A stretch of DNA of 64,000 nucleotides from Gaetbulibacter_A sp043876815. GTDB taxonomy: Bacteria; Bacteroidota; Bacteroidia; Flavobacteriales; Flavobacteriaceae. A model generated the notes under the pieces. The model did no database searches and was not told the DNA's origin. It saw only the letters and a program-made list of their open reading frames with translations. The stretch spans positions 558,001 through 622,000 of the forward strand of contig NZ_JBAWKA010000001.1 of NCBI RefSeq assembly GCF_043876815.1, given 5' to 3'. Numbering within the stretch: position 1 is the first letter of the stretch; each line of letters opens with the position of its first letter. The position numbers and the translations under genes are program-made. Shown here piece after piece: positions 42,844 through 51,517 of this stretch.

Positions 42844-44970
42844 ATGGGAAGAGATTTAAAATATACTAGAAATATAGGTATTGCTGCACATATTGATGCA
42901 GGAAAAACAACTACTACAGAACGTATTCTTTACTATACGGGAGTATCTCACAAAATTGGTGAGGTTCACGATGGTGCTGCAACTATGGACTGGATGGAGC
43001 AAGAGCAGGAGCGTGGTATTACCATTACCTCTGCTGCAACAACCTGTTCGTGGAAGTTTCCAATGGAAAATGCACAACCGACTCCTGATACAAAGGATTA
43101 CCACTTTAATATTATTGACACTCCTGGCCACGTGGATTTTACCGTAGAGGTAAACCGTTCGTTACGTGTTCTTGATGGTTTAGTATTCTTGTTTAGTGCG
43201 GTAGATGGTGTTGAGCCACAATCTGAAACAAACTGGAGATTAGCTGACAACTATAAAGTGCCACGTATTGGTTTCGTTAATAAAATGGACCGTCAGGGCT
43301 CTAACTTTTTAGGGGTTTGTCAACAAGTTAAAGATATGTTGAAGTCTAACGCTGTGCCAATTGTATTGAACATTGGTGACGAAATTGACTTCAAAGGTAT
43401 TATTGATCTAGTAAAGAACAGAGCGATCGTTTGGCACGATGAAACTCAAGGGGCAACTTTTGATGTTATCGAAATTCCAAACGAATTAAAAGCTGAAGCA
43501 AAAAAATACAGAGCCTTATTAATTGAGGAGGTAGCTACTTACGATGAAAATCTTCTTGAGAAGTTCATGGAAGATGAAGATTCAATTACTGAAGATGAAG
43601 TGCACGCTGCACTTAGAGCTGCGGTAATGGATATGGCTATAATCCCAATGATCTGTGGTTCTGCTTTCAAAAATAAAGGGGTTCAATTCTTATTGGACGC
43701 TGTTTGTCGTTACTTACCATCTCCATTAGATAGAGATAACATTGTAGGGACAAACCCGGATACAGGTGAGAAAGAAGCTCGTAAACCAAGTATCGATGCA
43801 CCATTTGCTGCATTAGCATTTAAAATTGCGACCGATCCTTTCGTAGGGCGTTTAGCATTCTTTAGAGCTTATTCAGGTCATTTGGATGCCGGTTCTTACG
43901 TATTGAACAACCGCTCAGGTAAAAAAGAGCGTATCTCACGTATCTACCAAATGCACTCTAATAAACAAAACGCCATTGATTTTATCAATGCTGGAGATAT
44001 TGGAGCAGCTGTAGGTTTTAAAGATATTAAAACAGGAGATACCTTATCTGATGAAAAGCATCCGATTGTTCTGGAATCTATGGATTTCCCGGACCCTGTA
44101 ATTGGTATTGCCGTTGAGCCTAAAACCAAGGCAGATGTTGATAAATTAGGTATGGCTTTAGCAAAATTAGCTGAAGAGGATCCAACATTCACCGCTAGAA
44201 CTGATGAGGCTTCAGGCCAAACTATTATTTCTGGGATGGGTGAGCTTCACTTAGATATTATTGTTGACCGTTTACGTCGCGAATTCAAGGTTGAAGTGAA
44301 TCAAGGTCAACCTCAGGTTGAGTACAAAGAAGCGATAACACAAATTGCAAACCACAGAGAGGTTTATAAGAAACAATCTGGTGGTCGTGGTAAATTCGCT
44401 GATATTGTATTTACTTTAGGACCAGCTGAAGAAGGTAAACAAGGTTTAGAATTTGTTTCTGAAATTAAAGGTGGTAACGTTCCTAAAGAATTTATTCCAT
44501 CCATTGAGAAAGGATTCCTAATGGCAATGCAAAACGGTCCTTTAGCCGGATATGAAATTGATGCGATGAAGGTAACGTTAACAGACGGATCTTACCACGA
44601 TGTGGATTCGGATCAGTTATCGTTCGAATTAGCTGCAAAAATTGGATTTAAAAATGCTGCCAAAGCTGCCAAAGCAGTAATCATGGAACCTATTATGAAA
44701 CTTGAGGTAATTACTCCTGAAGAAAACATGGGTGACATTGTAGGTGATTTAAATAGAAGACGTGGTCAAGTGAGCAACATGGGTGATCGTGCCGGAGCTA
44801 AAACAGTTAAAGCTACCGTGCCACTTTCAGAAATGTTTGGTTATGTAACCACACTAAGAACCTTATCTTCAGGTCGTGCAACTTCAACAATGGAATTTTC
44901 ACACTATGCTGAAACACCTTCAAATATATCTGAAGAAGTGATCAAGGCAGCTAAAGGCGTGGAAGCTTAA
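42844..44970 (+). CDS. fusA: Elongation factor G
   Basis: EF-G (708 residues) is the GTPase that moves tRNAs and mRNA through the ribosome. G1 is AHIDAGKTTTTERILYYTG, the switch region EQERGITITSAATT, G3 DTPGHVDF and G4 NKMDRQGSN. Domains II to V follow, with RGQVSNMGDRAG near the C-terminus. A tuf gene, which follows fusA in many bacteria, is not present; rpsJ follows after 11 bases. Confidence 0.98.
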   Translation: MGRDLKYTRNIGIAAHIDAGKTTTTERILYYTGVSHKIGEVHDGAATMDWMEQEQERGITITSAATTCSWKFPMENAQPTPDTKDYHFNIIDTPGHVDFTVEVNRSLRVLDGLVFLFSAVDGVEPQSETNWRLADNYKVPRIGFVNKMDRQGSNFLGVCQQVKDMLKSNAVPIVLNIGDEIDFKGIIDLVKNRAIVWHDETQGATFDVIEIPNELKAEAKKYRALLIEEVATYDENLLEKFMEDEDSITEDEVHAALRAAVMDMAIIPMICGSAFKNKGVQFLLDAVCRYLPSPLDRDNIVGTNPDTGEKEARKPSIDAPFAALAFKIATDPFVGRLAFFRAYSGHLDAGSYVLNNRSGKKERISRIYQMHSNKQNAIDFINAGDIGAAVGFKDIKTGDTLSDEKHPIVLESMDFPDPVIGIAVEPKTKADVDKLGMALAKLAEEDPTFTARTDEASGQTIISGMGELHLDIIVDRLRREFKVEVNQGQPQVEYKEAITQIANHREVYKKQSGGRGKFADIVFTLGPAEEGKQGLEFVSEIKGGNVPKEFIPSIEKGFLMAMQNGPLAGYEIDAMKVTLTDGSYHDVDSDQLSFELAAKIGFKNAAKAAKAVIMEPIMKLEVITPEENMGDIVGDLNRRRGQVSNMGDRAGAKTVKATVPLSEMFGYVTTLRTLSSGRATSTMEFSHYAETPSNISEEVIKAAKGVEA

Positions 44971-44981
44971 AATCTAAGAAC

Positions 44982-45287
44982 ATGAGTCAGAAAATCAGAA
45001 TAAAATTAAAATCTTACGATTACAATTTAGTAGACAAGTCTGCTGATAAGATTGTAAAAACAGTAAAAAGTACAGGTGCTGTTGTAACAGGTCCAATTCC
45101 ATTACCAACACACAAGAAAATTTTCACTGTATTACGTTCTCCACACGTTAACAAAAAGTCGAGAGAGCAGTTCCAGTTAAGTTCATTCAAACGCTTATTG
45201 GATATCTACTCGTCGTCATCAAAAACTATTGATGCGTTAATGAAGCTTGAATTACCAAGTGGTGTTGAAGTAGAGATTAAAGTATAA
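44982..45287 (+). CDS. rpsJ: 30S ribosomal protein S10
   Basis: S10 (101 residues) is part of the small-subunit head and, with NusB, of antitermination complexes. Recognised by IRIKLKSYDYNLVDKSADKI, TGPIPLPTHKKIFTVLRSPHV and KKSREQFQLSSFKRLLDIY. It follows fusA closely and is separated from rplC by an unusual 261-base structured gap. Confidence 0.98.
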   Translation: MSQKIRIKLKSYDYNLVDKSADKIVKTVKSTGAVVTGPIPLPTHKKIFTVLRSPHVNKKSREQFQLSSFKRLLDIYSSSSKTIDALMKLELPSGVEVEIKV

Positions 45288-45290
45288 CTT

Positions 45291-45316
45291 GTCATTCCGA
45301 ACTTGTTTCGGGATCT
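45291..45316. repeat. REP-like palindrome between rpsJ and rplC
   Basis: ATTCCGAA and TTCGGGAT (45294-45301 with 45307-45314) form an 8-pair stem (one G-T pair) around CTTGT. I recall sequences of the type GTCATTCCGAACTTG...GGATCT as dispersed intergenic repeats in Bacteroidota. Only one copy is visible here. Confidence 0.5.
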
Positions 45317-45360
45317 AACATGTCCCACCGATGCGGTCGCGGGAAAAACGGATAAATACA

Positions 45361-45398
45361 TTTCAGGGACGAAAGGTATTTTGTCCCTGAAATTTTTT
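45361..45398 (+). terminator. Terminator-like hairpin inside the ribosomal run
   Basis: TTTCAGGGAC with GTCCCTGAAA (45361-45370 with 45383-45392) form a perfect 10-pair stem, followed by six T residues. It lies between two co-oriented ribosomal genes, so an attenuator or partial terminator is more likely than a simple operon end. Confidence 0.6.
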
Positions 45399-45548
45399 AA
45401 AAGGAAACTATCTCTAGGGAATCTTACAGATTAGTTTAAATAACAAAAGTTAATATTGAGACGGACCTTACGGTAATTAAGTCTCGATTATCGAGTAAAA
45501 AGGGTTGAATTAAATTTCAACAAATAGTAACATTAATAATTAATAAAT

Positions 45549-46166
45549 ATGTCTGGGTTAATTGGAAAAAAAATCGGTATGACCAGCTTATTCGATGACA
45601 ACGGAAAAAACATTCCTTGTACAGTAATCGAAGCTGGCCCATGTATCGTTACCCAAGTCAGAACCGAAGAAGTTGATGGCTACAAAGCTATTCAAGTTGG
45701 TTTCGATGACGCGACAGAAAAAAGCGCTACTAAAGCTGATCAAGGTCATGCTAAAAAAGCGGGTACTTCTGTAAAACGCAAGCTCGTTGAATTCAAAGGT
45801 TTTGATAAGGAGTACAAATTAGGAGATGCTATCACTGTAGAACATTTTGCTGAAGGTGAATTTGTTGATATCGCAGGAACATCTAAAGGAAAAGGATTTC
45901 AAGGGGTTGTAAAACGTCATGGTTTCGGTGGTGTAGGTCAAGCTACTCACGGTCAGCATAACCGTTTAAGAGCACCGGGTTCTATTGGAGCTGCATCGTA
46001 TCCTGCTCGTGTTTTTAAAGGCATGAAAATGGCAGGCCGTATGGGTGGTGAAAAAGTAAAAGTTCAAAATTTAAGAGTTTTAAAAGTAGTTGCTGAAAAG
46101 AATCTACTTGTTGTGAAAGGCTGTGTGCCGGGTCACAAAAACGCTTATGTAATTATTAGAAAGTAA
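45549..46166 (+). CDS. rplC: 50S ribosomal protein L3
   Basis: L3 (205 residues) is an early-assembly protein of the large subunit near the peptidyl transferase centre. Recognised by MSGLIGKKIGMTSLFDDNG and KGFQGVVKRHGFGGVGQATHG, plus the end block GHKNAYVIIRK. Its stop codon shares its final base with the start of rplD. Confidence 0.98.
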   Translation: MSGLIGKKIGMTSLFDDNGKNIPCTVIEAGPCIVTQVRTEEVDGYKAIQVGFDDATEKSATKADQGHAKKAGTSVKRKLVEFKGFDKEYKLGDAITVEHFAEGEFVDIAGTSKGKGFQGVVKRHGFGGVGQATHGQHNRLRAPGSIGAASYPARVFKGMKMAGRMGGEKVKVQNLRVLKVVAEKNLLVVKGCVPGHKNAYVIIRK

Positions 46167-46795
46167 TGAAAGTAGCAGTTTTAGATATAAACGGAAAAGA
46201 CACGGGTAGAAAGGCAGACCTTTCTAACGATGTGTTTGCTATTGAGCCTAATAATCACGCTGTATATTTGGATGTTAAACAATATTTAGCAAACCAACGT
46301 CAGGGAACTCATAAATCGAAAGAAAGAGCTGAGATCACTGGTAGTACGCGTAAAATTAAAAAGCAAAAGGGTACCGGTACGGCAAGAGCAGGTAGTATTA
46401 AGTCTGGTATTTTTAAAGGTGGTGGACGTATGTTTGGTCCAAGACCTAGAAACTACAGCTTCAAACTTAACAAAAACCTAAAGCGATTGGCACGTAAATC
46501 GGCCCTAAGTATCAAAGCAGGAGAGAAAGCAATCACTGTATTAGAAGACTTCAATTTTGATGCTCCTAGGACAAAAAATTTCACTGCTGTTTTAAAGGCA
46601 TTAGACCTAGAGAATAAAAAGTCTTTGTTTGTGTTGGGTGGTGCAAATAATAATGTATATTTGTCATCGCGTAATTTGAAAGGCTCTGAAGTTATAACTA
46701 ACTCAGAATTAAGTACTTACAAAATTTTAAACGCAAATCAAATAATCCTTTTAGAAGGTGCGCTAGAAGGTATTGAATTAAATTTAAGTAAATAG
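46166..46795 (+). CDS. rplD: 50S ribosomal protein L4
   Basis: L4 (209 residues) lines the exit tunnel and, in E. coli, also represses its own S10 operon. The tunnel loop is seen in KQKGTGTARAGSIKSGIFKG and GRMFGPRPRNYSFKLNKNLK. It starts on the last base of the rplC stop codon (TAATG), so it is translationally coupled to rplC. If L4 acts as regulator here, the structured gap before rplC is the natural target. Confidence 0.97.
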   Translation: MKVAVLDINGKDTGRKADLSNDVFAIEPNNHAVYLDVKQYLANQRQGTHKSKERAEITGSTRKIKKQKGTGTARAGSIKSGIFKGGGRMFGPRPRNYSFKLNKNLKRLARKSALSIKAGEKAITVLEDFNFDAPRTKNFTAVLKALDLENKKSLFVLGGANNNVYLSSRNLKGSEVITNSELSTYKILNANQIILLEGALEGIELNLSK

Positions 46796-46800
46796 GAACC

Positions 46801-47091
46801 ATGAATATCTTAATTAAACCTATAATCACAGAAAAAGCAACTGCCGATAGCGAGATCAGAAATCGTTACACTTTTGCAGTGAACTCAAAGGCGAATAAGA
46901 TAGAAATTAAAAAAGCCGTTGAAGAGGCTTATGGGGTTTCTGTTGAAAAAGTTCGTACTATAAATGTCCGTCCAGATCGAAATACCAAATACACAAAAAA
47001 TGGTATTCAACATGGTAAAACAAATGCTGTTAAAAAGGCAATTGTACAACTGGCGGAAGGTGAAATGATTGATTTATACAGTAATCTGTAA
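46801..47091 (+). CDS. rplW: 50S ribosomal protein L23
   Basis: L23 (96 residues) stands at the tunnel exit, where the trigger factor and the signal recognition particle dock. Recognised by IKPIITEKATADSEIRNRY and the block TFAVNSKANKIEIKKAVEE. It lies between rplD and rplB, 5 bases after the rplD stop. Confidence 0.97.
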   Translation: MNILIKPIITEKATADSEIRNRYTFAVNSKANKIEIKKAVEEAYGVSVEKVRTINVRPDRNTKYTKNGIQHGKTNAVKKAIVQLAEGEMIDLYSNL

Positions 47092-47103
47092 TTTAAGACA
47101 ACT

Positions 47104-47931
47104 ATGTCAGTAAGAAAATTAAAACCAATCACACCAGGACAGCGTTTTAGAGTAGTAAACGGGTATGACGCCGTGACTACTGATAAGCCGGAGAAGAGCT
47201 TGCTCGTTCCGAATAAAAAGTCTGGTGGTAGAAACAGTCAAGGTAAAATGACCATGCGATATATTGGTGGTGGTCATAAAAGAAGATACCGTTTAATAGA
47301 TTTTAAAAGAAATAAAGTTGGGATTCCAGCTGAAGTAAAATCTATTGAATACGATCCGAACAGAACCGCTTTTATCGCTTTATTGAATTATCAAGACGGT
47401 GAGAAAAGCTATATCATAGCTCAAAATGGTTTACAGGTTGGGCAAAATGTGGTATCCGGTTACGAAGGTGTAGCACCAGAAATTGGAAATGCTATGCCGT
47501 TAAGTCAAATTCCATTTGGAACGATTATTTCTTGTGTTGAGTTACGTCCGGGACAAGGTGCTGTAATGGCACGTAGTGCTGGTGCTTTTGCTCAGTTAAT
47601 GGCAAGAGATGGTAAATTTACGACCATAAAACTACCTTCTGGTGAAACCAGATTAGTACTTAGTGATTGTATGGCCACCATTGGTGTTGTATCCAATTCA
47701 GATCACCAGCTATTAGTAGGTGGTAAAGCAGGTAGAACTCGATGGTTAGGAAGACGACCAAGAACCAGACCAGTGGTGATGAACCCGGTTGACCATCCAA
47801 TGGGTGGTGGTGAAGGTAAATCTTCAGGAGGACATCCACGTTCTAGAAAGGGAATCCCTGCTAAAGGATATAGAACCCGTTCTAAAACAAAATATAGTAA
47901 CAAATACATTGTAGAACGTAGAAAGAAATAA
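47104..47931 (+). CDS. rplB: 50S ribosomal protein L2
   Basis: L2 (275 residues) joins the two subunits and supports peptidyl transfer. Recognised by KPITPGQRFRVVNGYD, the rRNA-binding KKSGGRNSQGKMTMRYIGGG and NPVDHPMGGGEGKSSGG, which holds the conserved histidine of the family. The length is normal. rpsS begins 3 bases after its stop codon. Confidence 0.98.
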   Translation: MSVRKLKPITPGQRFRVVNGYDAVTTDKPEKSLLVPNKKSGGRNSQGKMTMRYIGGGHKRRYRLIDFKRNKVGIPAEVKSIEYDPNRTAFIALLNYQDGEKSYIIAQNGLQVGQNVVSGYEGVAPEIGNAMPLSQIPFGTIISCVELRPGQGAVMARSAGAFAQLMARDGKFTTIKLPSGETRLVLSDCMATIGVVSNSDHQLLVGGKAGRTRWLGRRPRTRPVVMNPVDHPMGGGEGKSSGGHPRSRKGIPAKGYRTRSKTKYSNKYIVERRKK

Positions 47932-47934
47932 GAC

Positions 47935-48213
47935 ATGGCAAGATCATTAAAAAAAGGACCTTACGTTCATTATAAATTAGAAAGAAAAGTAGCTGCTAAT
48001 GTTGAGAACAACAAAAAGACAGTAATTAAAACCTGGTCTAGAGCTAGTATGATTACTCCAGATTTTGTTGGGCAAACAATTGCAGTACACAATGGCCGTC
48101 AATTCGTTCCAGTATACGTTACTGAAAACATGGTAGGTCATAAACTAGGAGAATTTTCACCAACGCGTTCATTCCGTGGACATGCCGGTGCTAAAAATAA
48201 AGGTAAAAAGTAG
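47935..48213 (+). CDS. rpsS: 30S ribosomal protein S19
   Basis: S19 (92 residues) is a head protein that contacts tRNA and S13. Recognised by MARSLKKGPYVHYKLERK, WSRASMITPDFVGQTIAVHN and KLGEFSPTRSFRGHAG. It lies 3 bases after rplB and 6 before rplV. Confidence 0.98.
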   Translation: MARSLKKGPYVHYKLERKVAANVENNKKTVIKTWSRASMITPDFVGQTIAVHNGRQFVPVYVTENMVGHKLGEFSPTRSFRGHAGAKNKGKK

Positions 48214-48219
48214 TAAGCT

Positions 48220-48627
48220 ATGGGAAGTCGTAAAAAAGAAATGGCAGACGCTATTAAGGAAGCTAAAAAGCACGTTGCTTTTGCAAAACTTAATAATTGT
48301 CCTACGTCACCAAGAAAAATGCGCTTAGTAGCCGATTTAGTAAGAGGTGAAAAGGTACAGAATGCTCTTAATATCTTAAAATTCAACCAAAAGGAAGCTT
48401 CTGGTCGTTTGGAAAAGTTATTATTGTCAGCAATTGCGAATTGGCAGTCGAAAAATGAGGATGCTGATGTAGAATCTGCAGACCTGATCGTAAAAGAAAT
48501 AAGAGTGGATGGCGGATCTATGTTAAAAAGATTACGTCCGGCTCCTCAGGGGCGCGCTCACAGAATAAGAAAACGTTCAAACCACGTAACCTTGGTGGTA
48601 GGAGCTAATAATAACACACAAAGCTAA
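48220..48627 (+). CDS. rplV: 50S ribosomal protein L22
   Basis: L22 (135 residues) has a globular part and a hairpin that lines the exit tunnel. Recognised by NCPTSPRKMRLVADLVRGEK, and the hairpin by MLKRLRPAPQGRAHRIRKRS. It carries an N-terminal extension (MGSRKKEMADAIKEAKKHV) compared with the E. coli protein. Confidence 0.97.
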   Translation: MGSRKKEMADAIKEAKKHVAFAKLNNCPTSPRKMRLVADLVRGEKVQNALNILKFNQKEASGRLEKLLLSAIANWQSKNEDADVESADLIVKEIRVDGGSMLKRLRPAPQGRAHRIRKRSNHVTLVVGANNNTQS

Positions 48628-48636
48628 GATAGAAGT

Positions 48637-49350
48637 ATGGGACAAAAGACAAATCCAATCGGAAATCGCTTAGGAATTATCAGAGGATGGGAATCCAACT
48701 GGTACGGAGGAAACGATTATGGCGATAAACTTGCCGAAGACGATAAGATTAGAAAATACGTTCACGCGCGTTTATCTAAAGCTAGTGTAAGTAGAGTAAT
48801 TATCGAAAGAACTTTAAAGCTTGTAACCGTTACTATCACCACTGCTAGACCAGGTATCATTATTGGTAAAGGCGGCCAGGAGGTAGACAAGTTAAAAGAA
48901 GAACTTAAGAAGATTACAGGAAAAGAAGTTCAGATCAACATCTTTGAAATAAAGAGACCTGAACTTGATGCTCATTTAGTAGCGGCTAGTATTGCACGTC
49001 AAATTGAAAACAGAATTTCATACCGTCGTGCTATAAAAATGGCAATTGCTGCAACAATGCGCATGAACGCTGAGGGAATTAAAATCGAAATTAGTGGTCG
49101 TTTAAACGGTGCTGAAATGGCGCGTAGCGAACACTATAAAGAAGGACGTATTCCGTTATCAACCTTCAGAGCCGACATTGATTATGCTTTAGTTGAAGCC
49201 CACACTACTTATGGTAGATTAGGCGTAAAAGTATGGATCATGAAAGGTGAAGTGTATGGTAAAAGAGAACTTTCTCCACTAGTTGGTTTATCTAAAAAGC
49301 AAGGAAAAAGTGGGGGAAGAGGAAACAAAGCACCTCGTCGTAGAAAGTAA
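48637..49350 (+). CDS. rpsC: 30S ribosomal protein S3
   Basis: S3 (237 residues) forms part of the mRNA entry and its helicase activity. Recognised by MGQKTNPIGNRLGIIRGWES and the KH domain around TTARPGIIIGKGGQEVDKL, then GRLNGAEMARSEHYKEGRIP. The C-terminal tail is basic (GRGNKAPRRRK). Confidence 0.98.
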   Translation: MGQKTNPIGNRLGIIRGWESNWYGGNDYGDKLAEDDKIRKYVHARLSKASVSRVIIERTLKLVTVTITTARPGIIIGKGGQEVDKLKEELKKITGKEVQINIFEIKRPELDAHLVAASIARQIENRISYRRAIKMAIAATMRMNAEGIKIEISGRLNGAEMARSEHYKEGRIPLSTFRADIDYALVEAHTTYGRLGVKVWIMKGEVYGKRELSPLVGLSKKQGKSGGRGNKAPRRRK

Positions 49351-49371
49351 TTTTTTATAAAGTAAAGAAAA

Positions 49372-49791
49372 ATGTTACAGCCTAAAAGAACAAAATTTCG
49401 TAAGCAACAAAAAGGACGTATGAAGGGGATCGCCGGAAGAGGGCATCAACTTTCAAACGGAACTTTTGGAATAAAAGCGTTAGACTCGAACTTTATTACA
49501 GCGCGACAAATTGAAGCCGCACGTATTGCCGCTACACGTTACATGAAAAGAGAAGGGCAACTTTGGATTAAAGTATTTCCAGACAAGCCAATAACAAAAA
49601 AGCCTCTTGAAGTACGTATGGGTAAAGGTAAAGGTGCCGTTGAATATTGGGTAGCGCCTGTAAGACCAGGACGTATATTATTTGAAGTTGGTGGTGTGTC
49701 TTTGGATATTGCTAAAGAAGCACTGCGTTTAGCGGCTCAAAAATTACCGGTTAAAACTAAGTTTGTAATTGCTAGAGATTACGAAGCATAA
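49372..49791 (+). CDS. rplP: 50S ribosomal protein L16
   Basis: L16 (139 residues) organises the A-site region of the large subunit. Recognised by MLQPKRTKFRKQQKGRMKG, GRGHQLSNGTFGIKAL and VRMGKGKGAVEYWVAPVRPG. The arginine in the loop that is hydroxylated in E. coli L16 lies in this last block. Confidence 0.98.
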   Translation: MLQPKRTKFRKQQKGRMKGIAGRGHQLSNGTFGIKALDSNFITARQIEAARIAATRYMKREGQLWIKVFPDKPITKKPLEVRMGKGKGAVEYWVAPVRPGRILFEVGGVSLDIAKEALRLAAQKLPVKTKFVIARDYEA

Positions 49792-49804
49792 TTTATTTGA
49801 TATT

Positions 49805-49996
49805 ATGAAACAATCAGAAATTAAAGAATTATCTGTAGCTGAGTTACAAGAAAAACTTGGTGAAGTAAAAAAGAGTTATTCAGATCTAAAATTAGCTCAT
49901 GCAATATCTCCTTTAGAAAATCCAATTCAGTTACGTACCATAAGACGTACTGTTGCTAGAATTGCGACCGAATTAACTAAAAGAGATTTACAATAA
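49805..49996 (+). CDS. rpmC: 50S ribosomal protein L29
   Basis: L29 (63 residues) is a small helical protein beside L23 at the tunnel exit. Recognised by KQSEIKELSVAELQEKLGE and LRTIRRTVARIATELTKR. I chose the ATG at 49805 because an earlier in-frame start at 49769 would lie inside rplP and add residues not known in the family. Confidence 0.96.
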   Translation: MKQSEIKELSVAELQEKLGEVKKSYSDLKLAHAISPLENPIQLRTIRRTVARIATELTKRDLQ

Positions 49997-50008
49997 TTCT
50001 GCTGAAAG

Positions 50009-50266
50009 ATGGAAACAAGAAAATTAAGAAAAGAACGTATAGGAATAGTTACTAGTAACAAGATGCAAAAATCTATTGTAGTTGCAGAGGTTAAAAAAGT
50101 AAAACACCCTATGTATGGTAAATTCGTGTTGAAAACGAAGAAATACGTTGCACACGACGAAACAAACGATTGTAACATTGGAGATACTGTAAAGATCATG
50201 GAAACAAGACCTTTAAGTAAATCTAAATGTTGGAGATTAGTTGAAATCATAGAAAGAGCTAAATAA
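50009..50266 (+). CDS. rpsQ: 30S ribosomal protein S17
   Basis: S17 (85 residues) binds the 5' domain of 16S rRNA early in assembly. Recognised by RKERIGIVTSNKMQKSIVV, KHPMYGKFVLKTKKYVAHDE and the end block METRPLSKSKCWRLVEIIE. rplN starts 2 bases after its stop codon. Confidence 0.97.
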   Translation: METRKLRKERIGIVTSNKMQKSIVVAEVKKVKHPMYGKFVLKTKKYVAHDETNDCNIGDTVKIMETRPLSKSKCWRLVEIIERAK

Positions 50267-50268
50267 TT

Positions 50269-50637
50269 ATGGTACAGCAAGAATCAAGATTAAGGGTAGC
50301 AGATAACACTGGAGCAAAGGAAGTTTTAACTATCCGTGTTCTAGGTGGAACTAAAAAAAGATATGCCTCTGTAGGAGACAAGATCGTTGTTTCTGTAAAA
50401 GATGCAACACCTAATGGAAACATTAAAAAAGGTGCTGTTTCTACTGCAGTTGTTGTGCGTACTAAGAAAGAAGTTAGAAGACCTGACGGATCGTATATCC
50501 GTTTCGACGATAACGCCTGTGTATTGTTAAACCCAACAGGGGAAATGAGAGGTACACGTGTATTTGGTCCTGTAGCTAGAGAACTTCGTGATAAACAATT
50601 CATGAAAATTGTATCATTAGCACCTGAAGTGCTTTAA
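50269..50637 (+). CDS. rplN: 50S ribosomal protein L14
   Basis: L14 (122 residues) forms bridges to the small subunit and is the docking site of silencing factor RsfS. Recognised by MVQQESRLRVADNTGAKEVL, the block VVRTKKEVRRPDGSYIRFDD and GTRVFGPVARELR. Normal length. Confidence 0.98.
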   Translation: MVQQESRLRVADNTGAKEVLTIRVLGGTKKRYASVGDKIVVSVKDATPNGNIKKGAVSTAVVVRTKKEVRRPDGSYIRFDDNACVLLNPTGEMRGTRVFGPVARELRDKQFMKIVSLAPEVL

Positions 50638-50648
50638 TACATTATAAG

Positions 50649-50960
50649 ATGACAAAGCTTAAAATAAAAACTGGAGATACTGTAAAAGTAATAGCTGGAG
50701 ACCACAAAGGTTCTGAAGGTAAAGTGCTTGAGGTATTCACAGACAAGAACAAAGTGATCGTTGAGGGAATCAACCTGGTTAAGAAACATTCGAAACCAAG
50801 TGCACAAAACCCTCAAGGTGGGATCGTTGAAAAAGAAGCACCAATCCATGTGTCTAACTTATCATTGTTAACCAGTAAAGGGGAAACAACACGAGTGGGA
50901 TACAGAACGGAAGGTGATAAAAAAGTAAGATTTTCAGTAAAATCTAATGAAGTAATATAG
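50649..50960 (+). CDS. rplX: 50S ribosomal protein L24
   Basis: L24 (103 residues) initiates assembly of the large subunit. The KOW motif is visible in IKTGDTVKVIAGDHKGSEG, followed by VEGINLVKKHSKPSAQNPQG. rplE starts 2 bases after its stop codon. Confidence 0.97.
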   Translation: MTKLKIKTGDTVKVIAGDHKGSEGKVLEVFTDKNKVIVEGINLVKKHSKPSAQNPQGGIVEKEAPIHVSNLSLLTSKGETTRVGYRTEGDKKVRFSVKSNEVI

Positions 50961-50962
50961 TT

Positions 50963-51514
50963 ATGGCATATTCACCAAGACTTAAAGAAGATTATAAAAG
51001 CAGGGTTATTGCAGCGTTAACTGAAGAGTTCGGTTATAAAAACGTAATGCAAGTTCCTAAACTTAAGAAGATAGTAATATCTAAAGGAGTAGGAGCTGCT
51101 GTGGCAGATAAAAAGCTTATTGATCACGCAGTTGAAGAATTAACTTCTATCTCCGGTCAAAGAGCAGTAGCAACCATATCTAAGAAAGACGTTGCTTCTT
51201 TCAAATTACGTAAAGGGATGCCAATTGGGGCTAAAGTAACTTTACGTGGTGAAAGAATGTATGAGTTTTTAGATCGTTTAGTTACTTCAGCGTTACCGCG
51301 AGTAAGAGATTTTAACGGTATCAAAGCTACAGGTTTTGACGGCAGGGGTAATTACAATTTAGGAATTACCGAGCAAATCATCTTCCCGGAAATTAATATC
51401 GATAAGGTAAATAAGATTACTGGTATGGATATTACTTTTGTAACCTCTGCTGAAACAGATAAAGAAGCAAAATCATTATTATCCGAATTAGGATTACCTT
51501 TTAAAAAGAATTAA
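50963..51514 (+). CDS. rplE: 50S ribosomal protein L5
   Basis: L5 (183 residues) binds 5S rRNA and contacts the P-site tRNA. Recognised by YKNVMQVPKLKKIVISKGVG, the block KLRKGMPIGAKVTLRG and GRGNYNLGITEQIIFPEI. It is 3 bases before rpsN. Confidence 0.98.
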   Translation: MAYSPRLKEDYKSRVIAALTEEFGYKNVMQVPKLKKIVISKGVGAAVADKKLIDHAVEELTSISGQRAVATISKKDVASFKLRKGMPIGAKVTLRGERMYEFLDRLVTSALPRVRDFNGIKATGFDGRGNYNLGITEQIIFPEINIDKVNKITGMDITFVTSAETDKEAKSLLSELGLPFKKN

Positions 51515-51517
51515 GAT

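Larger units (their letters stand above)
45288..45548 (+). promoter_or_regulatory. Structured leader between rpsJ and rplC
   Basis: The longest gap in the ribosomal run. It contains a repeat-like palindrome (45291-45316), a terminator-like hairpin with a T-run (45361-45398) and further stems: GAGAC/GTCTC near 45458-45485, CTCGA/TCGAG (45483-45495) and GTTGAA/TTCAAC (45504-45521). No open reading frame or consensus promoter is seen. A regulatory leader of the rplC gene set, perhaps bound by a ribosomal protein such as L4, is my inference. Confidence 0.5.

Noticed and set aside
42856..43131. Frames opposite to and overlapping fusA
   Set aside because: They are shadows of a fully matched elongation factor gene.
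45361..45398. Simple operon-ending terminator after rpsJ
   Set aside because: No promoter of the consensus type was found between it and rplC, and the genes downstream must be transcribed. I keep it as an attenuator candidate.
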